Shown here: positions 7,651 through 13,891 of the stretch, in pieces
Layout: each line of letters starts with the position of its first letter
Numbering within the stretch: position 1 is the first letter of the stretch
Assembly (NCBI GenBank): GCA_019090225.1
Contig: JAHRWI010000106.1
Location: 1 to 13,891, forward strand
Origin: Porticoccaceae bacterium
Lineage (GTDB): Bacteria; Pseudomonadota; Gammaproteobacteria; Pseudomonadales; Porticoccaceae
DNA length: 13,891 bases
Reading direction: 5' to 3'
Position numbers and translations under genes: made by a program
Notes under the pieces: model-generated
What the model saw: the letters and a program-made list of their open reading frames with translations, nothing else
The model's database searches: none
Told to the model about the DNA's origin: nothing

Positions 7651-7688
7651 AAATAATAAAGACGGGTGATTACCCGTCTTTATTATTT
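7651..7688 (+). terminator. Strong two-way hairpin terminator (17-bp stem)
   Basis: AAATAATAAAGACGGGT (7651-7667) pairs perfectly with ACCCGTCTTTATTATTT (7672-7688) around the 4-nt loop GATT. The GC-rich top of the stem with A-rich 5' and T-rich 3' sides is typical of an intrinsic terminator working in both directions. It lies 137 bp after the last acyl-CoA dehydrogenase stop and probably ends the + strand operon. Confidence 0.85.
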
Positions 7689-7790
7689 CGATTATTAATT
7701 GTTCTTTCCGAGAGAGGATAATTGGATATTGACTAGCGTACTTTGTGCTTAAAATCTGGTATTGCAGAATTTACATGATATTTAAGACCC

Positions 7791-7830
7791 ACTAAAAATG
7801 GCGAATGATTACTCATTCGCCATTTTTAGT
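7791..7830 (-). terminator. Strong two-way hairpin terminator (18-bp stem)
   Basis: ACTAAAAATGGCGAATGA (7791-7808) pairs perfectly with TCATTCGCCATTTTTAGT (7813-7830) around the loop TTAC. Located 35 bp after the end of the - strand amidohydrolase gene, it probably ends that transcript and also backs up the 7651-7688 terminator. Both hairpins carry TGATTAC at the apex (7667-7673 and 7806-7812). Confidence 0.85.
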
Positions 7831-7838
7831 TTTGAATG

Positions 7839-7860
7839 AACAAGCTTTTTTCAGCTTGTT
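7839..7860 (-). terminator. Third short hairpin beside the amidohydrolase stop
   Basis: AACAAGCT (7839-7846) and AGCTTGTT (7853-7860) pair over 8 bp around a 6-nt loop, only 5 bp beyond the amidohydrolase stop on the - strand. It may assist the larger terminator at 7791-7830 or protect the transcript's 3' end. There is no clear U-run after it. Confidence 0.4.
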
Positions 7861-7865
7861 TTGAG

Positions 7866-9005
7866 TCAGGCTGTCTTTGCAGCAGCGATGGCTTTGGTCG
7901 GCAGATTAAATAAATCGATACAGTTCAAACCAAGGATTTTATCTTTGACCTCCTGGGTAACACATTCGGCATGTTTGTCGAGCATAGGCATGGAGTCTGG
8001 CCAGGTGGAGTCACTGTGTGGGAAGTCGTTAGCCCAGAGCAGACGATCAGAATTCATGCGGTTTGAACAACCAAAAGCTTCCCAGTCGTCCTGGAAGGTG
8101 AGCCAGACATTTTCGCGAATATATTCACTGGGCATGCGAGGCAGCAAGCGACCATGCTTGCCATAACCGTGGCGTTCAACCGCGTGATCCATGCGCGCCA
8201 TATAGTGAGGCAGCCAACCAGCATCGCCTTCAGCACCAACAAAACGGAGCTTGGGGTTGCGTTCAAAGACACCGCCGAGAGTAAATAGTCCGATCAAATC
8301 CTGAATAGCGCGTATCAACTTCATAAAGCCATTGAGTCTGTGGCCACGGAATTGGGAAATACTGGCGGCGCTTTCTTTCGAGGTGAGAATGTGGAAGCAA
8401 ATAGGCAGCTCAAGATCTATTGCGCATTCCCAAAGGGCGTCATACATAACGTGATCGTAGTCTTCCTGAATTGGCTGGCCGGGCATCATGACGCCAACAA
8501 AGCCCTGCTCTTTGATGCGGCGAAAGTCCTCGATGGCTGAATCGACGTCGAGAATCGCAGTTTGGCCGAGTCCAAAAATTCGGTCCGGGGCACCGCCACA
8601 ATAGGTTTCCAGCCAACGGTTGTAGGATCTAAACAATGCATCCTTGTAGAGAGGATCTTTGGCATTGCATAGCACCATGCCCACGGATGCATAGATAATT
8701 TCCGCATCGACACCATCTTTGTCCTGATCGGCCACTCGGGTTGAGGAATCCCAGCCACTACGGTGTAAATCGGCAAATTTACGATTCGGCCCTTCTTTAG
8801 GCATTATTTCTTTTGGGATACCAGCAGCCGACATAAGGCCGAGATCCAGAGGACGTTTGATGCCATCCCATAAATAGCCTTCGCCGCCTTTGCCGTCTGG
8901 AACAATGTGAGGCAAGTTATCACGATATTTAGGGTCAATGTGTTTTGAATAGGCTTCTGGTGGTTCGACGATATGCGAGTCTGCTGAAACAACGAGAGCA
9001 GTCAT
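7866..9005 (-). CDS. Amidohydrolase-2 family metal-dependent hydrolase/decarboxylase
   Basis: A 379-residue TIM-barrel protein of the amidohydrolase 2 (ACMSD-like) family, whose members decarboxylate or hydrolyse with one divalent metal. Candidate metal ligands are Asp9/His11 in ADSHIVEP (the N-terminal D-x-H, where many members have H-x-H), His205 in PICFHI, and Asp327 in NDFPHSDSTWP near the C-terminus. FVGAEGDAGWLPHYMARMDH (256-275) is a segment typical of the family. The ATG at 9005 follows a consensus AGGAGG by 9 nt, whereas a TTG at 9026 would place that site inside the gene. The gene is separated from the upstream SDR gene by a hairpin (9095-9134), so it is probably its own transcription unit, and terminators follow it. 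In the island it could decarboxylate an acid or open a ring product; the substrate is unknown. Confidence 0.9.
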   Translation of the reverse strand: MTALVVSADSHIVEPPEAYSKHIDPKYRDNLPHIVPDGKGGEGYLWDGIKRPLDLGLMSAAGIPKEIMPKEGPNRKFADLHRSGWDSSTRVADQDKDGVDAEIIYASVGMVLCNAKDPLYKDALFRSYNRWLETYCGGAPDRIFGLGQTAILDVDSAIEDFRRIKEQGFVGVMMPGQPIQEDYDHVMYDALWECAIDLELPICFHILTSKESAASISQFRGHRLNGFMKLIRAIQDLIGLFTLGGVFERNPKLRFVGAEGDAGWLPHYMARMDHAVERHGYGKHGRLLPRMPSEYIRENVWLTFQDDWEAFGCSNRMNSDRLLWANDFPHSDSTWPDSMPMLDKHAECVTQEVKDKILGLNCIDLFNLPTKAIAAAKTA

Positions 9006-9014
9006 GATGTTGTG

Positions 9015-9020
9015 CCTCCT
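9015..9020 (-). promoter_or_regulatory. Consensus Shine-Dalgarno site deciding the amidohydrolase start
   Basis: Read on the - strand, AGGAGG lies 9 nt before the ATG at 9005. It is the strongest ribosome binding site in the window and rules out the in-frame TTG at 9026. Confidence 0.8.
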
Positions 9021-9094
9021 AAGCAAAAATTTATGTGAAGTTTAGAAATTTGATATGCCTGTAGTGGAATCGATTTGGTTTTAAAAATCAAGCT

Positions 9095-9134
9095 TTAAAA
9101 CAGAACAGGCCCTGATGAGCGCCCTCTGTTTTAA
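9095..9134 (-). terminator. Probable terminator after the SDR gene
   Basis: TTAAAACAGA (9095-9104) and TCTGTTTTAA (9125-9134) are perfectly complementary over 10 bp. A further GGC/GCC pairing (9108-9110 with 9121-9123) is possible inside the loop. On the - strand it follows the SDR stop by 45 bp and its second arm carries a TTTT run. It would separate the SDR/hydrolase transcript from the amidohydrolase gene. Confidence 0.5.
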
Positions 9135-9179
9135 GATTCTAAGGCTCGATATCTGTTGCCAGTAGAGGTAGGTTTTTCA

Positions 9180-10028
9180 TCACATCATAGCTGGCAATCC
9201 AGTATGAGCAGTGAGCCCTCCGTCCACGATATAAGCCGCGCCAGTAATAAATGATGCCTCATCAGAGGCCAGGAATAACACCGTGTTAGCGATTTCCACG
9301 GGCAGGCCGAGCCGACCAATCGGGTGGGCATTCATCATTCGTTCCCGGACGTGCTGGCTAGCCTCAGCAGATAGTTTAGGCAGTTCGCCTTTTCCGGCCA
9401 GGGACACGTGAGGGAGTGCGACTTTACCTGCACCGGTCATGCTCTGGATGGCGGGGGTATCAATAGCGCCTGGGCAGACGCAGTTCATACGCACACCAAA
9501 GCGGGCATTCTCGATAGCCGCAGAGCGAGTGAAGTTTATCACGGCTGCTTTACCGGCATTGTAGGCCGACATACCGTAGTCGCCCCTGGTGCCTGAAATC
9601 GATGCCGTGTTGACAATGGCACCACCACCTTGGGCACTCATAACCGGCAGTGCGTGCTTGGTAGCCAGAAAGGGCGCGGTGACGTTGACCGCGAGGGTTT
9701 TGTTCCAGCCTTCGAGGGTAAGATCTACAACAGCGCCCGCTTCAAGCGCAGTGGCGTTATTGTGGAGGATATCAAGTCGACCAAAAGTATCGACCGCATG
9801 TTTGATCATGGCTTTAGTGGCTTCTTCGTCAGCAACATCGGCCACAAATGCTGAAGCACTGCCGCCCATGGCATTAATATTTTCGGCCACTTTCAGAGCG
9901 CTTTCACGATTGATATCGACGACGATGACTTTTGCGCCTTCTTCGTGCATGCGTAATACAGTGGCTTCGCCAATGCCTGATCCACCGCCGGTGATCAGTG
10001 CGACTTTTCCTTCAACTCGTCCCGCCAT
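9180..10028 (-). CDS. Short-chain dehydrogenase/reductase (classical SDR)
   Basis: A 282-residue NAD(P)-dependent oxidoreductase interconverting a secondary alcohol and a ketone. The Rossmann motif TGGGSGIG is at 13-20, and Asp38 at the end of the second strand (VVDIN) favours NAD(H) over NADP(H). NNA (90-92), Ser143 and Tyr156-x3-Lys160 (YNAGK) complete the catalytic set, and the C-terminal FITGAAYIVDGG is standard. It is longer than the usual 250 or so residues because of extra sequence at about 197-222 in the substrate-lid region. On the - strand GAGGT lies 7 nt before the ATG. The gene is 93 bp downstream of a hydrolase gene, probably in one transcript. A plausible job is oxidising the alcohol released by the neighbouring hydrolases, or a ring hydroxyl, to a ketone; the substrate is not predictable. 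Confidence 0.94.
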   Translation of the reverse strand: MAGRVEGKVALITGGGSGIGEATVLRMHEEGAKVIVVDINRESALKVAENINAMGGSASAFVADVADEEATKAMIKHAVDTFGRLDILHNNATALEAGAVVDLTLEGWNKTLAVNVTAPFLATKHALPVMSAQGGGAIVNTASISGTRGDYGMSAYNAGKAAVINFTRSAAIENARFGVRMNCVCPGAIDTPAIQSMTGAGKVALPHVSLAGKGELPKLSAEASQHVRERMMNAHPIGRLGLPVEIANTVLFLASDEASFITGAAYIVDGGLTAHTGLPAMM

Positions 10029-10121
10029 AATTCGTACCTCGTTTAGATAAGCAGTTATTCACACCTTTTAGTGATAAGTGTAATTAAGTGCCTGGCTTAG
10101 GTTTTTAAAAGCGTCCAGCAA

Positions 10122-11033
10122 CTAGTTTGTATGGTCTTTGAGAAACTCGCCGATACGGACAATTGCCTCGCGTCCTTCGGGCAGCATGGGTGCGAACAGA
10201 TGCCATACGTGAATCATCTCGTCCCACATCTCCAGCGTCACATCGACACCAGCCGCTTTGGCTTTCTCTGCTACTCGGGTGGCGTCATCGTGAAGCGTCT
10301 CTAGCTCACCGACTTGAATTAACATCGGTGGCAAACCTGCGTAATCACCGTGTAAGGGCGAGGCTGTGGGTGCTCGGTAATCGCCGTCGCCCATGTACAG
10401 TTTGGCCATACCCATTAAGCCACCGGGTTCGACCATGGGGTCGAGGTCGACCTTGGTCTTCATAGATTCGCCGGTGCCTTCCATATCGGTCCAGGGTGAA
10501 ATAGGTGCCGCTGCGCCGGGCAGTTCATCGCCAGCTGCTTTCAATGCGAGCAGGGTGGCCAGGGTGAGACCACCACCTGCCGAGTCGCCAGAGATGGCGA
10601 TTTTCTTGGCCGCAACGCCTTGCTTGAGCAACCAGCGGTAGGCGGCCGTTGCGTCGTCTACGGCGGCGGGGTATTGATGCTCAGGCCCGAGCCGGTAGTC
10701 CAGGGCCAGTACTCGGCAGTTTGCGGCAGCCGACAGTGCTGAGGTGAGGCCGCGATGGGTTTCTATGGAGCCAATGACATAGCCACCACCGTGAAGGTAG
10801 AGGAGGACTCTATCTTCATCGACACCGGGTGCTGCGAGCCATTCTGCGGGTATGCCGTCTACGTCCACAGAGTCGACTTTAGTGTCTGCCGGTGGCGTGG
10901 CGAAGCTCTTGGTGGCCATTACAAAGTTGGCGCGCATTTTGTCGACTTTGTTTTTCATTTTTTCGTAGTCAGAGGGGCCGGGGTAGTTTTTCCACAACAG
11001 TTCGATGAGTTTTTTGTTTTCGGGGCTAGCCAT
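10122..11033 (-). CDS. Alpha/beta hydrolase, HSL-type esterase/lactonase (tandem copy 2)
   Basis: A 303-residue serine hydrolase of the HSL/alpha-beta hydrolase 3 group. HGGGY is at 81-85 (oxyanion hole), the GDSAGG nucleophile is Ser151, and His275 lies in MIHVWHLFAPML. In the acid loop VGELETLHDD the position matching the Asp of the usual DPL motif is Glu245, so the triad is probably Ser-Glu-His. It is clearly a paralogue of the gene directly upstream on the same strand: both share LYLHGGGY-IGSI, AYRWLL-QG, DSAGGGLTLATL and HVWH-FAPML. AAAGGA lies shortly before the ATG at 11033. The 106-bp spacer to its paralogue contains short tandem repeats. It probably acts on an ester or lactone related to the substrates of its paralogues; specificity is unknown. 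Confidence 0.92.
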   Translation of the reverse strand: MASPENKKLIELLWKNYPGPSDYEKMKNKVDKMRANFVMATKSFATPPADTKVDSVDVDGIPAEWLAAPGVDEDRVLLYLHGGGYVIGSIETHRGLTSALSAAANCRVLALDYRLGPEHQYPAAVDDATAAYRWLLKQGVAAKKIAISGDSAGGGLTLATLLALKAAGDELPGAAAPISPWTDMEGTGESMKTKVDLDPMVEPGGLMGMAKLYMGDGDYRAPTASPLHGDYAGLPPMLIQVGELETLHDDATRVAEKAKAAGVDVTLEMWDEMIHVWHLFAPMLPEGREAIVRIGEFLKDHTN

Positions 11034-11076
11034 GGTTGAGATCCTTTTGGGTAAATGTAATTTATGTGAGGCGTCG

Positions 11077-11134
11077 GCCTATTAAGTCGTGCCTATTAAG
11101 AAGCAGTGCCATAAATAAGAAGCAGCGCCATAAG
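11077..11134. repeat. Two sets of short direct repeats in the hydrolase spacer
   Basis: GCCTATTAAG occurs exactly at 11077-11086 and 11091-11100. Next to it a 19-nt unit, TAAGAAGCAGTGCCATAAA at 11097-11115, is repeated in tandem at 11116-11134 with two mismatches. The repeats lie between the two paralogous hydrolase genes and look like recent slippage duplications. Confidence 0.75.
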
Positions 11135-11139
11135 CTGAG

Positions 11140-12030
11140 CTACTGGAGTTTCTTTTTCAAGAAAGCCCCAATTTTTTCGACAGCTTGCTGACCTTCTTCG
11201 AGCATGGGCGCAAAGGCGTGCCAAACGTGGAACAGTTTGGGTTCATCCAGCAGCTCGACTTCAACACCGACATGGCGGGCTTTTTTTGCGACGGTGATGG
11301 CATCATCGTAGAGAATTTCTCGTCCACCGACATGTATGCACAAGGGCGGCAAGCCATTCATACCAGCAAACATGGGCGAGGCCAGAAGTGTTTTTGGGTC
11401 AGCGCCGTTCAGGTATTGTCCACCTAAGGAATAGAGGCCATCTGGCTTGATCATCGGATCTGCGTCTGCTCGTGATGTGACCGAGTCAGCTTCACCGCTG
11501 AGATCGGCCCATGGAGATATGAGTACACCAGCGGCGGGAAGTGGATCGCCCTGATCACGAAGGTTGATTAAGGTTGCGAGAGTAAGACCACCGCCAGCGG
11601 AATCACCACCAATGGCAATATTTTCTGGCTTATAACCCTGAGCCAGCAACCAGCGATAGGCTTTGGTGGCATCTTCGAGGGCGGCGGGGAAGGGGTTTTC
11701 TGGTGCCAGCCGGTAATCTATACCCAGAGTTTTAGCACCGGAGTGGCGAGAGATATTCTGCATCAAATAGCGGTGACTTTTGATGGAGCCAATGGCGTAA
11801 CCACCACCGTGTAAATAGAGTACGACTTTGTCGGCGCTGGCACCGGGAGCGATAAGAAATTCGCCGGGCACGCCATCGACATCGACCGGCTCCAGGGTGA
11901 CGTCATCGGGAACTTTAAATCGTGCGCCACCCTCATCGAGATTGGCCCGCTCTTCTTCGATGCTCAGTGCGCCAAGAGCGGGTAGTTTGGCAAATATAGC
12001 CAGTAGTTTATCGAGTTGCTGTTGTGACAT
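11140..12030 (-). CDS. Alpha/beta hydrolase, HSL-type esterase/lactonase (tandem copy 1)
   Basis: A 296-residue serine hydrolase of the same subgroup as the gene that follows it. HGGGY is at 74-78, Ser144 in GGDSAGGGLTLATL is the nucleophile, Glu238 in HVGGREILYDD is the probable acid, and His268 lies in LFHVWHAFAPML. The N-terminal 40 residues (cap region) differ most from the paralogue, so substrate ranges may have diverged after duplication. The ribosome site is modest: AAGG on the - strand, 9 nt before the ATG at 12030. A 237-bp spacer separates it from the esterase gene upstream, which may allow its own promoter. It is predicted to be cytoplasmic, with no signal peptide or membrane segment. 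Confidence 0.92.
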   Translation of the reverse strand: MSQQQLDKLLAIFAKLPALGALSIEEERANLDEGGARFKVPDDVTLEPVDVDGVPGEFLIAPGASADKVVLYLHGGGYAIGSIKSHRYLMQNISRHSGAKTLGIDYRLAPENPFPAALEDATKAYRWLLAQGYKPENIAIGGDSAGGGLTLATLINLRDQGDPLPAAGVLISPWADLSGEADSVTSRADADPMIKPDGLYSLGGQYLNGADPKTLLASPMFAGMNGLPPLCIHVGGREILYDDAITVAKKARHVGVEVELLDEPKLFHVWHAFAPMLEEGQQAVEKIGAFLKKKLQ

Positions 12031-12143
12031 TGTTTTATACCTTATTAGAGTTGATAAGCTGTGTTGTCTTAATGTTTAAAAACTAACCGCTGCGCGGAGG
12101 TGAGTTTGTTTTCAGTTGGAAGCCCTATTTTGAATTACTGGGA

Positions 12144-12197
12144 TTTAACTGACGGTTTTTAAGCGAAGAGCTTTAATCGAGAATCTTTAACTGACAG
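12144..12197. repeat. Short direct repeat in the esterase/hydrolase spacer
   Basis: TTTAACTGACGG (12144-12155) recurs as TTTAACTGACAG (12186-12197), 42 nt apart with one mismatch, and both copies are followed shortly by GCGA. This may be the remnant of a duplication inside the 237-bp spacer 12031-12267, in which I see no gene. Confidence 0.4.
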
Positions 12198-12267
12198 CTT
12201 CAGCGAGCAACTATTGGCGCAAAAAGCGCTGAGGATTAAGTGAGAAACTATATGTTAGTCAAAAGCC

Positions 12268-13215
12268 TTAGCTAGTAAAGGCCTTGCGCAACACCGCTGC
12301 TGCCTCCCGCAGGAATTGCTTGCCTTCATCAAGGGCACCTGCCATGGATACAAAACCATGGATTTGGCTTTTGTAGCAAACATAGTCGACAGGCACACCA
12401 GCGTCTTTGAGGCGGTCGGCGTAGGCCTTGCCTTCATCACGCAGGGGGTCGAAGCCAGCGGTCATGACGTAGGCAGGGGCCAATCCACTAAGGTCTTTGC
12501 TCAACAAAGGGGAGGCTAAAGGGTTATCCCAGTGCGCAGCTTTTTTCAGATAGTGGTTGAAAAACCAGTTCATGGCCTGGCCGGTGAGGAAGTAACCGTC
12601 GTTAAAATCTTTATAGGATTGAGTGCTTGCACCCATTCGCGTGGCTGGATAAATGAGCAGTTGCAGCGCCAGGTCTGGGCCTTTGTTTACTTTGCTCATT
12701 TGTGCCACCACTGCGGCCAGGTTACCACCGGCGCTATCCCCGGCAACGGCAATCTTACTGGCGTCGCCGCCGATATCGGCGGCATTGGCTGAGACCCATT
12801 CGAGCACCGCATAACAATCCTGGGGCGCGGCTGGAAATGGATGTTCGGGAGCCAGGCGATAATCTGGCACGATGACTATGCAGTTTGCTTCGTTAGCATA
12901 AAAACAGGTTTCGCCAATATGGCTTTCTGGACTACCGATCACCCATCCGCCACCGTGGTAGTAAATTAAAATGGGTAAATTATCAGTATCACTATTTTCG
13001 CCAGCAGGAAAAATGACTTTGCTGCGGATATCACCATTGGGTCCTGGAATATTCACTTCGCTAATTTGTTTGACTTCCGGAGCAGGGAGGCCCAGTAAAG
13101 CGGTAGTGCCAGCAAAAATTTCCCGGCCTTCTTCCGGGCTGCCTTCCCCTAGTCCAGGGGTGTCGCTTTCTGCGGCTCTCTTGAGGATTTCAGCGGCCTG
13201 GGGGTCCAATGTCAT
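12268..13215 (-). CDS. Esterase/lipase of the hormone-sensitive lipase family (GDSAG type)
   Basis: A 315-residue family IV esterase with all classical motifs: HGGGW at 87-91, the GDSAGGN nucleophile Ser161, Asp256 in GFDPLRDEG and His286 in IHGF. Unlike the other three hydrolases in the window it uses the standard Asp-containing DPL motif and the IHGF histidine motif, so it belongs to a different branch and is not a tandem copy. The DYRLAPEHPFPAA block (118-130) is also standard. GGAAA lies 5 nt before the ATG at 13215. It is the first gene of the - strand set, divergent from msrA with 272 bp between. Such enzymes hydrolyse short to medium acyl esters in the cytoplasm; the natural substrate is unknown. 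Confidence 0.95.
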   Translation of the reverse strand: MTLDPQAAEILKRAAESDTPGLGEGSPEEGREIFAGTTALLGLPAPEVKQISEVNIPGPNGDIRSKVIFPAGENSDTDNLPILIYYHGGGWVIGSPESHIGETCFYANEANCIVIVPDYRLAPEHPFPAAPQDCYAVLEWVSANAADIGGDASKIAVAGDSAGGNLAAVVAQMSKVNKGPDLALQLLIYPATRMGASTQSYKDFNDGYFLTGQAMNWFFNHYLKKAAHWDNPLASPLLSKDLSGLAPAYVMTAGFDPLRDEGKAYADRLKDAGVPVDYVCYKSQIHGFVSMAGALDEGKQFLREAAAVLRKAFTS

Positions 13216-13487
13216 AGTCGTTTCCGTTTGCAGTGGTGGGTTAGTTTTATAGTTGAGTTAAACAGTCGAGTTGGACCGTCTAGTTGAGACGCATAATTTA
13301 ACAGTAAAAGTCGAACTTGTGTTGCCATCACCTTAGCTATATTCAGAGTACGTTTCTAAGCCAAACGCTTTGGCGGAGTAACGGGGTGCAGAAGATCAGG
13401 TTTTCCTGGTCGATTTTGTTGGCTGATAAGCTAATGTTAAATGGTATATTAACGAATAGATAAAATTAGTGAAATCGGAGATTAGAA
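13216..13487. promoter_or_regulatory. Divergent intergenic region, esterase / msrA
   Basis: This 272-bp region separates divergent starts and must hold promoters for both directions. An AT-rich stretch before msrA includes the -10-like TATATT (13445-13450), but no well-spaced -35 accompanies it. Near the esterase end, AGTTGAGTT (13251), AGTCGAGTT (13264) and AGTTGAGAC (13282) form a loose repeat series. No gene is seen. Confidence 0.4.
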
Positions 13488-13891
13488 ATGGGCGCTTCTA
13501 AAACGGGTTTACCTTCATCAGAACAAGCCTTGCCGGGTAGAACAACCACTATGCGTGTACCTGATGCCCACCATGTCAACGGCAAACCGCTGACCGGGCC
13601 GTTCCCCGAAGGGCTCGAGCAGGCGGTATTTGCGATGGGTTGCTTCTGGGGAGTGGAGCGCCTGTTCTGGCAGCAGGAAGGTGTTTATACAACGGCGGCA
13701 GGTTACGCAGGTGGCGTGACGCCTAATCCATCTTACGAAGAAGTATGTAGCGGTATGACTGGCCATACCGAAGTGGTGCTGGTGGTTTTTGATCCCGCGG
13801 TGATCAGTTATGCGGAGTTGCTCAAGCTGTTTTGGGAATCCCATGATCCCACTCAGGGTATGCGCCAGGGTATGGATATGGGCACTCAATA
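13488..13891 (+). CDS. msrA: Peptide methionine sulfoxide reductase MsrA, 3'-truncated
   Basis: The open frame from the ATG at 13488 runs off the right edge after 134 complete codons; E. coli MsrA is about 212 residues. MsrA reduces methionine-S-sulfoxide in oxidised proteins, recycled by thioredoxin. The catalytic motif GCFWGVER is at residues 51-58, with Cys52 the nucleophile. GYAGG, NPSYEEVCSGMTGH and FWESHDPTQGMRQGMDMGTQ follow as in the family, the last block being cut just before the expected YRS. The roughly 45-residue N-terminal extension (ALPGRTTTMRVPDAHHVNGK) resembles E. coli MsrA, supporting a gammaproteobacterial host. CGGAG at 13476-13480 lies 7 nt before the ATG. It is probably a housekeeping gene at the edge of the catabolic island and unrelated to it. 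Confidence 0.97.
   Translation, partial: MGASKTGLPSSEQALPGRTTTMRVPDAHHVNGKPLTGPFPEGLEQAVFAMGCFWGVERLFWQQEGVYTTAAGYAGGVTPNPSYEEVCSGMTGHTEVVLVVFDPAVISYAELLKLFWESHDPTQGMRQGMDMGTQ

Larger units (their letters stand above)
7514..7865. other. 352-bp convergent spacer
   Basis: This lies between two convergent genes and I see no coding sequence. Its first half (7514-7620) is a purine-rich series of degenerate units such as GGCTTTGAAAGGG, GTTTTAAAAGGG and GGCTTTGTAGTAAAG. Its second half holds three hairpins, listed separately. Confidence 0.7.

Noticed and set aside
9006..9026. TTG start that would lengthen the amidohydrolase by 7 residues
   Set aside because: It would put the consensus AGGAGG at 9015-9020 inside the gene; the ATG at 9005 is correctly spaced from that site.
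9589..10050. 153-codon open frame antisense to the SDR
   Set aside because: The SDR on the other strand has every catalytic motif; the antisense product is low-complexity Ser/Ala/Thr-rich sequence typical of a shadow frame.
12213..12228. GCGC-AAAAA-GCGC mini-hairpin as terminator for the esterase gene
   Set aside because: The stem is only 4-5 bp and has no T-run on the - strand.
1..13891. Mobile element, CRISPR array or phage genes
   Set aside because: No transposase or integrase motifs, terminal inverted repeats with target duplications, or regularly spaced identical repeats were seen; the tandem units in the spacers are too short, too diverged and lack unique spacers.

Overview
The window looks like an accessory catabolic island from a gammaproteobacterium, possibly marine. 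That assignment is inference: the MsrA at the right edge has the long N-terminal extension seen in E. coli-type MsrA, base composition is moderate, spacers are AT-rich, and most genes have good Shine-Dalgarno sites. There are ten complete protein genes and two cut by the window edges. I saw no tRNA, rRNA, CRISPR array, insertion sequence or transposase.

Left part, + strand. The 3' two-thirds of a family III CoA transferase that most resembles mesaconyl-CoA C1-C4 CoA transferase (Mct) ends at 847 and is followed by a probable terminator. A 329-bp spacer leads to an HSL-type alpha/beta hydrolase (1177-2088), an aldehyde dehydrogenase (2212-3639) and three acyl-CoA dehydrogenases (3934-5094, 5189-6280, 6350-7513). 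The first two dehydrogenases look like the large, catalytic and small, degenerate subunits of a heteromeric enzyme of the kind known from steroid degradation.

Middle. The + and - gene sets converge on a 352-bp spacer (7514-7865) holding two long perfect hairpins (17- and 18-bp stems, 4-nt loops) and a third short one, together a strong two-way transcription stop.

Right part, - strand. In transcription order from the right these are an HSL-family esterase (13215-12268), two tandem paralogous alpha/beta hydrolases (12030-11140 and 11033-10122), a short-chain dehydrogenase (10028-9180) and, behind its own hairpin, an amidohydrolase-2 protein (9005-7866). At the far right, divergent msrA begins at 13488 and runs off the end; it is probably housekeeping flanking the island.

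Taken together, four ester/lactone hydrolases, an alcohol dehydrogenase-type SDR, an aldehyde dehydrogenase, three acyl-CoA dehydrogenases and a metal-dependent hydrolase/decarboxylase fit the breakdown of a cyclic or branched compound (terpenoid-, alicyclic- or steroid-like) through alcohol or lactone, aldehyde, acid and then CoA-thioester oxidation. This is inference: the window contains no CoA ligase, enoyl-CoA hydratase, thiolase, transporter or regulator, so the substrate cannot be named. Several spacers also carry short imperfect tandem repeats of about 13-19 nt.
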